Assembly: GCA_946887345.1 (NCBI GenBank)
Contig: CAMPKR010000004.1
Span: 1 to 24,735 of the forward strand
DNA length: 24,735 nucleotides
Source of the DNA: an uncultured Bacteroidota bacterium
Lineage (GTDB): Bacteria > Bacteroidota > Bacteroidia > Chitinophagales > Chitinophagaceae
Direction: 5' to 3'
The notes below the pieces were generated by a model. The model searched no databases, was not told the origin of the DNA, and saw only the letters and a program-made list of their open reading frames with translations. Of this stretch, positions 7,469-16,861 are shown piece by piece. The position numbers were made by a program, and so were the translations under genes. Numbering within the stretch: position 1 is the stretch's first letter; every line of letters starts with the position of its first letter.

Positions 7469-9157
7469 TTACCTGGTGAATGTGAAGCGCAATGTACTGG
7501 TATTATTGTTCTCGTCACTTGCGGTGATCTTCATAGTGCGTTTCCCTTTGGGGCATCGATCATCGAATTCGTAGAAAAAATTATTGCCGTGCTGCTCCAG
7601 GATAACCCATTTGCCATCTATTTCAGCTCTATATTTTTTTACCGAGCTGATGGCGTCCTTAATGGTAAAGTTCACCTTTGAAGCTTTTGCGAGACTGCTG
7701 CCACTCCTCGCTAATGCCTTTATGACAGGGCCAACAGTATCTGCAACCAGTGTGTAAGTTCCGAAGTTCCTAACCTGGGCGGTATACCAGCCTTTATCGG
7801 TGTTGGCGGCAGCGCGGCCATTTTCGTTTTTGCCATCGCTATAAATCATTGCGACTTTATCGTGCAGGTGGAAGGGGATTGTTTTCTCCGGTTTAATATT
7901 CAGATCAAAGTAGTTGTGGATGGGTACATATGGTTTATGAATGCTGTAGGCGGAAGAATAAGCGTTAGATGCGTCTTTCTTTGTAAAGAGAAAGCACACA
8001 TCATCATATAAAGCAGTCTGAGGAAGGTTGAAAGTGACGTTAAGGTCATCGTAGCGGTTGGGTTGGCTGTGTTTGAAGGAGGCATCACATTTAGGTGCGC
8101 CGTCTCCGGCTACCTGGTCAACTTTCAGGATAAAAGCTATCTCAGAGGTGTTGCCATTGTTGTCTGCCAATTCAATTCTTACGGGAGCTTCTTCGGAAAT
8201 GTCCATGGATATTTTGCCTTCGCCGGGAGAACTGTGTTCATATATATGGTTGAGCCTGTTTCCGGGTAACTGGAAGAGGCACTGTATCCATCTGTCTTTT
8301 TGTTCTTTGGTTTTGTAGTCGGCATAGGCATGAAGATAGCGGGTGACGTCGTAGCCGATATCATCTAAGGTGACACTTGTTATGAGAGCGTCATTTACAT
8401 ATAGTTTCGCAGTGTAGAAGTTGAGCGTATTTTCACTGCCATCCATGTAGTCATTTACATGCACGCCGATGCCGGTGGTAGTACTGTTGCTGATCACAGT
8501 GTTCTCTTCAAAAGGTTCATAGCCCGCTTTGTTTTTTTTGAGGGTAACCATCCTGGGGTTTTGTTCGTAAATGCTCTTGCGCAGATCGTACAGGGCAATT
8601 TCGAGCGGCACGGGCGCTTTATTGTCCTTTATACTGAAGCCAAATAATTGCGGGTTTAAAGGGTGTTCCGTTTTCGCGTCACGTATCTCGAAATGAAGGT
8701 GGGGGGCAGAGGAAGATCCGGTATTGCCCGAGAAGGCTATTTGTTCACCTTTGTTTACAGGGAATTGAGAGGGCTCTAAAGAGATATCGAGATCCCATTT
8801 TTCTGCTTTGTATTGTTGTTCTCTCAGGTATTTCTGAATTTTAGGGGAGAACTTATTGAGGTGAGCATAAAGTGTTGTAAAGCCATTGGGGTGGGTGAGA
8901 TATAAGGCATGTCCGAAGCCACCCTTTTCCATCTTGATGCGCGATATATATCCTTCTGCAGCAGCAAACACGGGTAGATTCTCCTTGCCGCCTGTTTTTA
9001 TGTCAAGTCCGCTATGGAAATGACCTCCGCGACATTCGCCGAAATTTCCAGCGAGTAGAATGGGAATATTCAAAGGGTTGCGGAAATAGTTCTGCGGATA
9101 TTTTTGAGCAGCGGAAATCAATGGCCAAAGACAAATAAAAAGCACTAATTTTTTCAT
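7469..9157 (-). CDS. Secreted M23 family (LytM-type) metallopeptidase
   Basis: This 562-residue exported protein has a signal peptide (MKKLVLFICLWPLISAAQ) followed at once by a LytM zinc endopeptidase domain, about residues 30-180. Zinc ligands and catalytic residues are visible: H48 and D52 in HFHSGLDI, H99 in LYAHL, and the HxH pair H153/H155 in APHLHFEIRD. All key residues are present, so it is probably active rather than a degenerate EnvC/NlpD-like scaffold. The likely substrate is peptidoglycan cross-bridges in the periplasm. Residues 185-562 form a long beta-rich region without recognised motifs, perhaps Ig-like modules. The gene follows recO by 37 bases and precedes bcp by one base. 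I find no exact promoter element in the short recO gap. Confidence 0.9.
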   Translation of the reverse strand: MKKLVLFICLWPLISAAQKYPQNYFRNPLNIPILLAGNFGECRGGHFHSGLDIKTGGKENLPVFAAAEGYISRIKMEKGGFGHALYLTHPNGFTTLYAHLNKFSPKIQKYLREQQYKAEKWDLDISLEPSQFPVNKGEQIAFSGNTGSSSAPHLHFEIRDAKTEHPLNPQLFGFSIKDNKAPVPLEIALYDLRKSIYEQNPRMVTLKKNKAGYEPFEENTVISNSTTTGIGVHVNDYMDGSENTLNFYTAKLYVNDALITSVTLDDIGYDVTRYLHAYADYKTKEQKDRWIQCLFQLPGNRLNHIYEHSSPGEGKISMDISEEAPVRIELADNNGNTSEIAFILKVDQVAGDGAPKCDASFKHSQPNRYDDLNVTFNLPQTALYDDVCFLFTKKDASNAYSSAYSIHKPYVPIHNYFDLNIKPEKTIPFHLHDKVAMIYSDGKNENGRAAANTDKGWYTAQVRNFGTYTLVADTVGPVIKALARSGSSLAKASKVNFTIKDAISSVKKYRAEIDGKWVILEQHGNNFFYEFDDRCPKGKRTMKITASDENNNTSTLRFTFTR

Positions 9158-9194
9158 GCAGGAGATTTCGCCATAAAGATACGTGCTTATTGTG

Positions 9195-9929
9195 TCAGTG
9201 GAGGATTGCCTGAAGTACAGGAAGGGAGCGGATATTGCCGAGGTGCTGGGTATGCTGATGCAGGAAGGCGAGGTACCAGTCGAGCAGGCGGAAGCGCATG
9301 GCTGAATTCATGGCTACGGTGGGCAGATCTTTTACCTCGGAAATCCTAAGTAATTTGTCGATCGCCCCAGCATCCTCATCATTTACATAGGGAGCGATTG
9401 AGGGGGGGTGATGAGTGAAAGCACCGTCCTGGAGATTAAGATGAGGAGTGTCAGGAGAAAAGTTGCCGTTGATATCATAGCCGAGGAAGCGGCTGCATTG
9501 GATTATAAAAAACAAAGGGAAATTCGCAACTGCTGATAGCTCTGTAGTATCGAGTGCACGAAAATAGTCGAAGGTATAAGCGAAAAGTTCCGGTTGGGGT
9601 GCATGTTCGGGGAGCAGCTTCAGTAAGAGTTCCACCGAGAAGAGGGCAATGCTGTTCTTGACAATTTCGGATTGTAAAGAGTTGTAGAAATAAGCCGGAT
9701 GAAATTCCCTGATGTGCTGCAGGTTTTTTTGCGAGCGATAGTAAATGCTGAGGTCAAGCAGGGTTGCTGGTTGTAAAAGGCCGGCCCTGCTACCTTTGGC
9801 TTTTGCTGATCGAACTCCTTTTACCAGATAGGATTGAACTCCATATTGATCAGTAAAAATGCTGCAGATCAGGCTGGTTTCTCCATACTTTACTGAGCGA
9901 AGTACTATGCCTTGAGTGGTTTGGAGCAT
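9195..9929 (-). CDS. recO: DNA repair protein RecO
   Basis: RecO anneals complementary single strands and, with RecR, loads RecA onto SSB-coated DNA in RecF-pathway gap repair. The 244-residue product begins MLQTTQGIVLRSVKYGETSLIC, the N-terminal OB-fold signature, followed by YLVKGVRSAKAK and LLQPATLLDL. The helical C-terminal part lacks the four-cysteine zinc finger found in some RecO proteins. The ATG at 9929 is preferred to an upstream in-frame start because it matches the family N-terminus and leaves one base after the porZ stop (TAACATG). It is therefore probably translated by coupling to porZ, an odd pairing of a secretion gene with a repair gene. Confidence 0.93.
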   Translation of the reverse strand: MLQTTQGIVLRSVKYGETSLICSIFTDQYGVQSYLVKGVRSAKAKGSRAGLLQPATLLDLSIYYRSQKNLQHIREFHPAYFYNSLQSEIVKNSIALFSVELLLKLLPEHAPQPELFAYTFDYFRALDTTELSAVANFPLFFIIQCSRFLGYDINGNFSPDTPHLNLQDGAFTHHPPSIAPYVNDEDAGAIDKLLRISEVKDLPTVAMNSAMRFRLLDWYLAFLHQHTQHLGNIRSLPVLQAILH

Positions 9930-9930
9930 G

Positions 9931-12204
9931 TTATTGCATGAATACGATCTTGCCTGCAGCGGTTTCTGTTCCGTCCCTATTACTTGCAAATACCAGGTAT
10001 ACACCACTCTGCGGACGACGGCCTTTATAATCCATGCCATTCCAAACTGCCTGGCCGCCGAAGGCGGTAGTGTGATATATCAGCTGGCCCGATATATCTG
10101 TTATCCTAACATCGGCATTTTCCACTAATCCTTTTATAGCAATAGATCCGCTATATCCAGTTGGTACCGGGTTGGGGAATGCGATCAGCGTTTCTTCATT
10201 TGTTTCTCCGCCGTCGGTAGCTGTGCTGCGGTAGCATACCAGTCCTTTGTCTGTGCCTATGTAAACATCCCCTGTTACGGGATCAATCGTAATCTTCTTA
10301 ATTACATTAGATGGCAGGGGGCTGTTTTCCTCGGTAAAGCGGTAAATGATCTGCTCGCCTGTCGGAGAAAGAAGCCATATACCATTGGCTGTGCCCACCC
10401 ACTTGCGGTTAGCGCCGTCAACGGCGATCGCGTACACAATTTCAGTTTCGAAAAGATAGCCGGCGAATTTATCAAACTGTACAATCGGCCTCTCGGCGTC
10501 GCATTGTGCGGTGGTCACTTGTTCAGCGCAATTAACAATTCCAATGCCGGCGCGTGTACCTATCCAAATAGCATTGTTTTTGTCTTTCGCTAAAGAATAG
10601 ACGTCATTGTTGGGTAAATTACCGGCACCCTGTCCCGCCAAAAGTTGCCTGTAGGAATCATCAGATTTGTTATCCAACGTACCATTGTCGTTATATACAA
10701 TAACGCCACTGCCACCGGGGCTGAAATACCATTTTTGCCCTATGTCATCTACCATCACGCCGGCAGCACTGTTGGGGAAACCCATGCTGAAGGGAGTGTC
10801 AAACCTATACCATGTGTTGTCAGGTGTTTTTGCCAGCAACTCGTTGTTGGCTTTGAATTGAGTTATCCAAAGGACACCGTTGGCATCAAAGGCAAGGCTG
10901 CTTACCTGCCAGGTGCCGGGATCGGCAAGTACGCTTTCTCCAATCGGACTGGATTGTTTAAGTAATTGACTGCTACCATCAGCCTTTAGAACAAAAAGGC
11001 CATCGCGCATGGATCCGGTATATATTGTTCCATCAGTTTTATCCTTTGTGATCGTAATGAAATCGCCGAGCGAGTTGAGGGGCGGATAGTTCTTGCTACT
11101 GTATCTTTTCCAGGTGCCGTCCTTAAATTCAGAAAATCCATCGGCGTTATATCGCCATATCCATTTATCTGTTACTGCGCCGTGTGCTACGAGCACCGTA
11201 CGGTTGTAGGCGTAAATGTCAAATGAGCCAGGGCCTGCCGGTCCATCAGGTTTTATATATGTCGGTTCAGTTCCTATCGGAACGGCTTTTGCGATGCCAT
11301 TCCCATTGTCGGCCACCCAGAATGACAAATCAGCTAAAGCAACAACCTGAACAGGATCCTGGAAGAAAAAATTCTGTTCAGGGATGAGACTGTTCGGATT
11401 TATTATTTGCAGCGCATTCCATTTACACAACAATATTTTCCCAAGGCCTTCATCGAGATGGTCTCCACCCGACTCAAGATAAAAAAATCCTATCAGGGTA
11501 TCACTTTCCAGCGCATATAATGAATCTATGGTGCCTACAACCAAGCGCTCAGATGCGACAGCAATGTCTGTAAACACTTTAGGACTTACCTGTTCCCATT
11601 CGCTAAAAATCTGCGGGCTTGGATTGGCGCGGCTTATCCGGTAAAGGCCGCTGGATGTAATAGCATAAAGATGTGTTGATGTTGCGGAGAAGCCGTTAAC
11701 CGCAACGGTTATTTGGTTTTGGACGAATTCGTAAGTTCCTTTGATTTCTTTCTTTGCAAGGTCAATCACGATAATACCGATGCTTGTACTGAGATAAGCA
11801 AAGCCATTTTCGGTATATATTCCGTTTATTACCTTTGGCCCGTTAACGACGCGGAGTTTAAAGTCCGGTATGTTATAAAAGCTTTTGTTTTTAAAAAGAT
11901 CGATATTGCCGTTGGAGTAGGTAAGGACTGTAGTTTGTGTTTTAAAGTCATGTTTTACCCAGGCCATTCCAACGTCGGCCATGCCGTTCGTTTTGCTATA
12001 GGTTTCTATTTCACCGTTTTCCGGATTGTATGTAAAAAATGACAGATTCGATGCCGCGTAGATGGTGTGGCCGTCTGAAGTAATGCTTATTACATCATGG
12101 TAAGGAAAATGGGAAGTCCAGTAACCGATCGGGTTCTGCTGCGCGTGACTATAATGACAGGTCGACAGTACCAGTAAAAAACAGAGGAGTCTTGAAAGTT
12201 TCAT
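9931..12204 (-). CDS. porZ: Type IX secretion system surface protein PorZ
   Basis: The protein is 757 residues from the ATG at 12204, which opens a signal peptide (MKLSRLLCFLLVLSTCHYSHAQ); an in-frame TTG at 12219 is less likely. The mature N-terminus NPIGYWTSHFPYHDVISI and the repeated blades (YAASNLSFFTYNPENGEIETYSK, AYLSTSIGIIVIDLAKKEIKG, IWIGTRAGIGIVNC, KWVGTANGIWLLS, VYIGTDKGLVCYRS) form the two beta-propellers of PorZ. The last ~85 residues are a type A T9SS sorting domain (FPNPVPTGYSGSIAI, DISGQLIYHT, SGVYLVFASN), so PorZ is itself exported through the system it serves. In Porphyromonas gingivalis PorZ belongs to the surface attachment complex and binds anionic LPS. It heads the block porZ-recO-M23-bcp. 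A -7 element lies just upstream. Confidence 0.9.
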   Translation of the reverse strand: MKLSRLLCFLLVLSTCHYSHAQQNPIGYWTSHFPYHDVISITSDGHTIYAASNLSFFTYNPENGEIETYSKTNGMADVGMAWVKHDFKTQTTVLTYSNGNIDLFKNKSFYNIPDFKLRVVNGPKVINGIYTENGFAYLSTSIGIIVIDLAKKEIKGTYEFVQNQITVAVNGFSATSTHLYAITSSGLYRISRANPSPQIFSEWEQVSPKVFTDIAVASERLVVGTIDSLYALESDTLIGFFYLESGGDHLDEGLGKILLCKWNALQIINPNSLIPEQNFFFQDPVQVVALADLSFWVADNGNGIAKAVPIGTEPTYIKPDGPAGPGSFDIYAYNRTVLVAHGAVTDKWIWRYNADGFSEFKDGTWKRYSSKNYPPLNSLGDFITITKDKTDGTIYTGSMRDGLFVLKADGSSQLLKQSSPIGESVLADPGTWQVSSLAFDANGVLWITQFKANNELLAKTPDNTWYRFDTPFSMGFPNSAAGVMVDDIGQKWYFSPGGSGVIVYNDNGTLDNKSDDSYRQLLAGQGAGNLPNNDVYSLAKDKNNAIWIGTRAGIGIVNCAEQVTTAQCDAERPIVQFDKFAGYLFETEIVYAIAVDGANRKWVGTANGIWLLSPTGEQIIYRFTEENSPLPSNVIKKITIDPVTGDVYIGTDKGLVCYRSTATDGGETNEETLIAFPNPVPTGYSGSIAIKGLVENADVRITDISGQLIYHTTAFGGQAVWNGMDYKGRRPQSGVYLVFASNRDGTETAAGKIVFMQ

Positions 12205-12216
12205 AAAACGTAAACT

Positions 12217-12224
12217 CAAATATA
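12217..12224 (-). promoter_or_regulatory. Candidate -7 element for porZ
   Basis: On the minus strand this reads TATATTTG, an exact TAnnTTTG, 12 bases before the porZ ATG. I see no TTG at the expected -33 distance. If real, the mRNA leader would be only a few bases, which argues against the upstream TTG start at 12219. Confidence 0.42.
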
Positions 12225-12357
12225 CTGAAAATAACGCCTTTTAGCCTGTATATATTGCCCGCTAAACATATCAAAAGGGGGCCTTCGAGATTTAGACAAG
12301 GGGGCGGTGAAAGCGTGACAGGTTACACTTTACTATTTTTACATGTGGACTTAATTT

Positions 12358-12389
12358 TTGTTCAAGCTTTACACTTATTCTTAACTTAG
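12358..12389 (+). promoter_or_regulatory. Weak candidate promoter for polA
   Basis: TTG at 12358-12360 is followed after 21 bases by TAACTTAG at 12382-12389, one mismatch from TAnnTTTG. It would start transcription at or next to the polA ATG (12394), which makes it doubtful. Nothing better is visible in the 189-base porZ/polA gap. Confidence 0.25.
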
Positions 12390-12393
12390 CTGC

Positions 12394-15237
12394 ATGCCTG
12401 AAAAGAAGCTTTTTTTGTTGGATGCCATGGCGCTGATCTTTCGTGCCTATTACGCCTTAATTCGCAGTCCCCGTATTACAAGTACAGGTAGAAATACTAA
12501 TGCTCAATTCGGGTTTACTAATACGCTTTTCGATCTCATCAATAAAGAGAAGCCGACCCACCTGGCTGTTGTGTTTGATACAGAAGCGCCTACGGAGCGT
12601 CATACTGATTTTGCGGAGTATAAGGCTAACAGACAGGAAGCCCCCGAGGATCTTGTGTCTGCAATCCCTGATATAAAGCGCATTATAAAAGGCTTTAATC
12701 TACCCTGCATGGAGGCTGATGGATACGAGGCGGATGATGTGATAGCCACACTGGCGCTGGAAGCGGCGGCTAAGGGATATACTGTATACATGGTTACCCC
12801 TGATAAAGACTTCGGACAGGTAGTAGGGGACAATATTTTCATTTACAAGCCACCTTACCAGGGCAATAAGGAAGAGATATATGGACCGGCGGAAGTATGT
12901 GCCAAATGGGGCATTAAGCGGGTAGAGCAGGTTATAGATATACTGGGCCTAATGGGAGATGCTGTAGATAATATACCCGGCATTCCCGGTGTGGGCGAAA
13001 AGACTGCTGCGAAGCTGTTAGCCGAATATGATACAGTTGAAGGCGTTTTAGAAAATGCCGATAAGATAAAAGGTGCGCTGGGTGAAAAAGTCCGTACTGG
13101 GAGAGAGTTAGCTATTATGTCAAAAAAACTGGCCACTATATACACCGATGCGCCCGTGGCGTTTCACGAAGAAGATTTCCGGGTAAAGGAGTTGGACAAA
13201 GAGAAACTAACAGAAATATTTGCTGAGCTGGAATTCAGGGCACTCGGGAAACGGCTTCTTGGTGAAGGCTTTAATGTATTTGATAAGTCCGGACCCGTGT
13301 CTACCGATCTTTTTGGCAATGCGATAAGCCAACCTATTTCGAGGGGAGGCACCGTGACATCTAACGGAACAGCGGTAGCAGAAGCGGATGTTGAAAAGGT
13401 TATAATACCAACTAGCCTGAAAACGATAAAGGATGTGCCACATGACTATAAATTGGTGCAGACGGACGCGGAGATTGATGAATTGGTAAAAATGCTAAAA
13501 GAGCAGAATGAGATAGCGTTTGATACGGAAACGACGGACATTGATCCTAACATGGCAGAGTTAATTGGCATGAGTTTTAGCTGGAAGAAAGGCGAGGGAT
13601 ATTATGTGGCCGTACCTGAAGAAAGAAATGCAGCGGTAGAAATACTTGAAAAGTTCAAGCCGTTGTTTGAAGATGAAGCTATTAATTGGGTTGGACAAAA
13701 TATCAAGTATGACATGATCATTCTTCGCTGGTATGGTTACTATCTGAAGGGGGGGGTGTATGACACTATGCTGGCCCACTACGTGATAGAGCCTGAAGGC
13801 AAGCACGGCATGGATACGATGAGCGTGAAATACCTGGGCTATGATCCAGTTTCCATTGAAACGCTGATAGGCAAGAAGGGCAAAGGACAGCTGAGTATGC
13901 GTAATGTTCCGCTGGAGGAGATAAAGGAATATGCTGCCGAGGATGCCGATGTTACTTTGCAATTGAAGCGAGCCTTTGAACCGCTACTGATACAACAGGA
14001 GGTATCAAAGGTGTTGGATGAAATAGAGAACCCGCTGTTGCCAGTACTTGTTGACATGGAGACCGAGGGTGTTAGAATAGATACAGGGTTCCTGAGCGAC
14101 TACTCAAAAGAACTGGAACGTGATATAAAAACGGCTGAAGATAGTGTATACAAACACGCAGGGGTAAAGTTTAACTTAGGTTCGCCCAAGCAACTGGGGG
14201 AAGTGCTCTTTGAACTTATGAAGCTTGATGCCAGTGCAAAAAAGACTCGCACGGGCCAGTACGCAACAGGGGAAGACGTTCTACAGAAACTCAGGAACAA
14301 ACACCAGATAGTAGAAGACATACTTGTATATCGTGAGTTGACTAAGTTGAAAAGTACTTATGTTGATTCGCTCCCCCTGCTGATCAATGAACGCACAGGG
14401 CGCGTACATACCAGTTACAACCAGGCCGTAGCTGTTACAGGGCGACTCAGCAGCACCAGCCCTAACCTGCAAAACATTCCTATACGCACCGATCGTGGCC
14501 GTGAAATACGTAGGGCATTTATTCCCCGGGATGCGGAGCATGTACTAATTTCTGCCGATTACTCGCAGATCGAGCTCAGAATTGTTGCCGCTATAAGTGG
14601 CGACGAGAGTATGATACAGGCATTTAAAGACAACAAGGATATTCACACTGCAACTGCTGCTAAGGTTTATGGTGTAGAGGAGGCTGATGTTACATCGCAG
14701 ATGCGTCGGGCGGCCAAGGCGGTCAACTTTGGTATTATCTATGGACAGTCGGCCTTTGGCCTCGCTGAGAGTATTGGCGTAAGCCGGACTGAGGCGAAGC
14801 AGATAATTGACAACTATTTCCGGGAGTACCCTGGTATTAAAAGGTATATGGACGGTTCGATCAACTTTGCAAAGGAACATACCTATGTACAAACACTTCT
14901 TGGACGTAAACGCTACCTGAGAGATATTCATTCAGCTAACTTTACGGTACGCGGTTATGCTGAGCGAAATGCTATCAATATGCCTATACAGGGTACTGCT
15001 GCCGATATGATAAAGCTGGCAATGATACGGGTGCACAGGGCTCTTCAACGTGAAAATATGCAAACTAAGATGATTCTGCAGGTGCATGACGAATTGATCT
15101 TCGACACGCCAAGGGAGGAAGCAGAGCAAGTGAAATTATTGATCAGGGAGGGTATGGAAGGTGCCATGCCGCTTCCGCACGACGTGCCAGTGCTGGCTGA
15201 GGCCGGAAGTGGTGAGAATTGGTTGGAAGCCCATTAA
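12394..15237 (+). CDS. polA: DNA polymerase I with 5' nuclease and active 3'-5' proofreading domain
   Basis: The 947-residue enzyme fills gaps and removes RNA primers. The 5'-nuclease domain covers about residues 1-300 (FLLDAMALIFRAYYA, EADGYEADDVIATLA, and the H2TH stretch GIPGVGEKTAAKLL). A linker precedes the 3'-5' exonuclease, whose full DEDDy set is present: D377 and E379 (FDTETTD), D440 (QNIKYD), Y513 and D517 (YAAED). In the polymerase domain D722 (DYSQIELR) and D899 (VHDE) lie 177 residues apart, as in E. coli (705 and 882). F779 in the O-helix corresponds to E. coli F762. All three activities should be intact. Its TAA interlocks with the stop of the convergent acyltransferase gene in TTAA at 15234-15237. 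Confidence 0.97.
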   Translation: MPEKKLFLLDAMALIFRAYYALIRSPRITSTGRNTNAQFGFTNTLFDLINKEKPTHLAVVFDTEAPTERHTDFAEYKANRQEAPEDLVSAIPDIKRIIKGFNLPCMEADGYEADDVIATLALEAAAKGYTVYMVTPDKDFGQVVGDNIFIYKPPYQGNKEEIYGPAEVCAKWGIKRVEQVIDILGLMGDAVDNIPGIPGVGEKTAAKLLAEYDTVEGVLENADKIKGALGEKVRTGRELAIMSKKLATIYTDAPVAFHEEDFRVKELDKEKLTEIFAELEFRALGKRLLGEGFNVFDKSGPVSTDLFGNAISQPISRGGTVTSNGTAVAEADVEKVIIPTSLKTIKDVPHDYKLVQTDAEIDELVKMLKEQNEIAFDTETTDIDPNMAELIGMSFSWKKGEGYYVAVPEERNAAVEILEKFKPLFEDEAINWVGQNIKYDMIILRWYGYYLKGGVYDTMLAHYVIEPEGKHGMDTMSVKYLGYDPVSIETLIGKKGKGQLSMRNVPLEEIKEYAAEDADVTLQLKRAFEPLLIQQEVSKVLDEIENPLLPVLVDMETEGVRIDTGFLSDYSKELERDIKTAEDSVYKHAGVKFNLGSPKQLGEVLFELMKLDASAKKTRTGQYATGEDVLQKLRNKHQIVEDILVYRELTKLKSTYVDSLPLLINERTGRVHTSYNQAVAVTGRLSSTSPNLQNIPIRTDRGREIRRAFIPRDAEHVLISADYSQIELRIVAAISGDESMIQAFKDNKDIHTATAAKVYGVEEADVTSQMRRAAKAVNFGIIYGQSAFGLAESIGVSRTEAKQIIDNYFREYPGIKRYMDGSINFAKEHTYVQTLLGRKRYLRDIHSANFTVRGYAERNAINMPIQGTAADMIKLAMIRVHRALQRENMQTKMILQVHDELIFDTPREEAEQVKLLIREGMEGAMPLPHDVPVLAEAGSGENWLEAH

Positions 15238-16415
15238 GAGGGGTCGTCGAATTTTTTCTTGTCCGTTTTGAAAGGGTGTTTTTCTTCCCAGTCTCCTTCA
15301 CGTAGCGTAACATTTTGTTGCTTACGCAGGATAAATCGTCGTATCAGGGGATTATTGATAAAAAGGAAAGTGTGGAGGTATCGTGGTTCGCAGCCGAGCC
15401 TTGCTTTTGCATCGAGAGCAGTTCTGCCCAGGATCAGTTTCTCTCTGCCCAGGGTTATTGCTTGTTCTACGCTGAAGAACAGGATATTGAAGTACGATTG
15501 TAGTTCAGCATTATGTTTGTAGTCAAATCCAATGTAGAACATGTCAAAGGCGGTTTCTTTTTCCCAGGCGCTGAAAAAAGCAATCATTTTGTCTCCGTCG
15601 TAAACCGCCCATATTTTCAGGGTGTCAGTATAGAAAGCTTTTAGGTCAGCGAGAAATTCGGGACTAAGTATACCCAGGCGTACTTGCTGATTGGTAAGTA
15701 CCTGCTGATAAAGCGAGTAAATGGTCGTTTTGTTCTCCCGTACTTCCCCCACTGACAGTTCTTTAATCTGAAGACTATTCCATTGCTGGCGTATTTTCCT
15801 GAAACGCTGAGCGTACTTGTGCTTCAGCGATTTTTCATAATCAGTAATGGTTCGCCATTCAGGGGGGATTGGCATTTCCATCGAAATGTCGTTGCGTAGC
15901 AAAAGGTATTCAGGGGCGTGGTGTTGGAAATGGTCTACGAGAGTTGCTGGCATATCTTTTACCAACACCGCAGAAGCACAGGTAGAGCGTAGAGCAACAT
16001 CAATTGAAGCGTGAAAGCACTGATAGGCCTGATAGCAACTAACGTCGGGTGCACTATAAAAAAAAGACGTGTCGTGCCGGAAAAGATGCCCCGCAACTAA
16101 TAGTTTGGGGTGAATGGCTGTTGTGAACAGTCGCCATGCTTTGCTTTGCCAGCGCTTGACCATATCCTTGTTGATATGTTCCGGTCTGGCCCGGAGGCAT
16201 TGAAAGTAAACGGAAGATATTGGGCGGCCTTTTTGAAGAACTAAAACATACAAGAACGACAGGTCGGGAAGGTTAGATTTTTCGGTGACCAGCAAGTGCT
16301 CTTTTCTAAGCGCATGCGATGAGGGCAGAAAGTCATCCCAGACATCCGGCAACTTGTCTGCACTATTAAAAACACGGCAATCCAGTTCTTTGTTTTCTCT
16401 GGTACAAATTGGCAT
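15234..16415 (-). CDS. BioF2/FemAB-like acyltransferase (GNAT superfamily)
   Basis: The 393-residue protein starts at the ATG at 16415; a TTG one codon earlier is less likely. The C-terminal half looks like the Acetyltransf_6 (BioF2-like) fold: DYEKSLKHKYAQRFRKIRQQW, an acceptor-side strand KIWAVYDGDKMIAFFSAWEKETAFDMFYIGFD, then YFNILFFSVEQAITLGREKLILGRTALDAKARLG. Family members transfer acyl or aminoacyl groups to cell-wall or surface glycans, often onto peptidoglycan precursors. Its substrate is unknown. No signal peptide or membrane segment is seen. The start codon shares a base with the stop of the preceding GNAT gene (TGATG), so it is the coupled last gene of the VWA-GNAT-BioF2 block. 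Confidence 0.78.
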   Translation of the reverse strand: MPICTRENKELDCRVFNSADKLPDVWDDFLPSSHALRKEHLLVTEKSNLPDLSFLYVLVLQKGRPISSVYFQCLRARPEHINKDMVKRWQSKAWRLFTTAIHPKLLVAGHLFRHDTSFFYSAPDVSCYQAYQCFHASIDVALRSTCASAVLVKDMPATLVDHFQHHAPEYLLLRNDISMEMPIPPEWRTITDYEKSLKHKYAQRFRKIRQQWNSLQIKELSVGEVRENKTTIYSLYQQVLTNQQVRLGILSPEFLADLKAFYTDTLKIWAVYDGDKMIAFFSAWEKETAFDMFYIGFDYKHNAELQSYFNILFFSVEQAITLGREKLILGRTALDAKARLGCEPRYLHTFLFINNPLIRRFILRKQQNVTLREGDWEEKHPFKTDKKKFDDPS

Positions 16416-16861
16416 CAAATATCTTTTTCCATAGCATAGTGAGGAATACCTACCTCTTCGAATTGATCGGAACAGATCAGGTACCCTGCTTTCTCGTAAA
16501 ACCCGCGGGCGATTTCACGAGCGTGCAGTACGATTTTCTTGTATCCCCGCTCCCTGCAGGTCTTTTCCGCTGCGGAGACTATTGCGGTTCCAACGCCGTG
16601 GGTCTGTAAGCCTGGATTAACAGCCATCTGACGAAGTTTTACCCGGTCAATATCGAGATGCTGCAACATCACGCAGCCAACGACATTGCCGCTGCAGAAG
16701 GCAGCGAGAACAATATCATCCTTGTCTTTGCTTAAATCCTCATTTGCAAGGGACAAACCCAATGGTACTCTTAAAACAGATTCGCGTAAATTGTACACCT
16801 GGCCGTAGCAAAGGTCAGTTGTCTTTATTTCTCTCACTACGATATTTATTTCCGAAGACAT
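16415..16861 (-). CDS. GNAT family N-acetyltransferase (YjcF/ElaA-like)
   Basis: This compact 148-residue single-domain acetyltransferase shows the acetyl-CoA pyrophosphate loop at residues 86-92 (QTHGVGT) after strand VKLRQMAVNP. It is followed by the long helix to RERGYKK and the motif B region VLHAREIARGFYEKAGY. The ending IPHYAMEKDI resembles the YjcF/ElaA subgroup, whose natural acceptors are mostly unknown. It is probably cytoplasmic. Its ATG at 16861 overlaps the stop of the upstream VWA gene (TAATG) and its TGA overlaps the next start, so it is embedded in a strictly coupled three-gene block. Confidence 0.87.
   Translation of the reverse strand: MSSEINIVVREIKTTDLCYGQVYNLRESVLRVPLGLSLANEDLSKDKDDIVLAAFCSGNVVGCVMLQHLDIDRVKLRQMAVNPGLQTHGVGTAIVSAAEKTCRERGYKKIVLHAREIARGFYEKAGYLICSDQFEEVGIPHYAMEKDI

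Noticed and set aside
7006..7518. Longer bcp starting at 7518
   Set aside because: The extra 17 residues overlap the M23 gene and do not belong to the peroxiredoxin fold; the ATG at 7467 matches the family start.
9930..10040. Longer recO starting at 10040
   Set aside because: The added residues overlap the T9SS tail of porZ, and MLQTTQGIVLRS is the normal RecO N-terminus.
13561..14057. Minus-strand open frames inside polA
   Set aside because: PolA is intact with all catalytic residues; the antisense frames have no recognisable domain.
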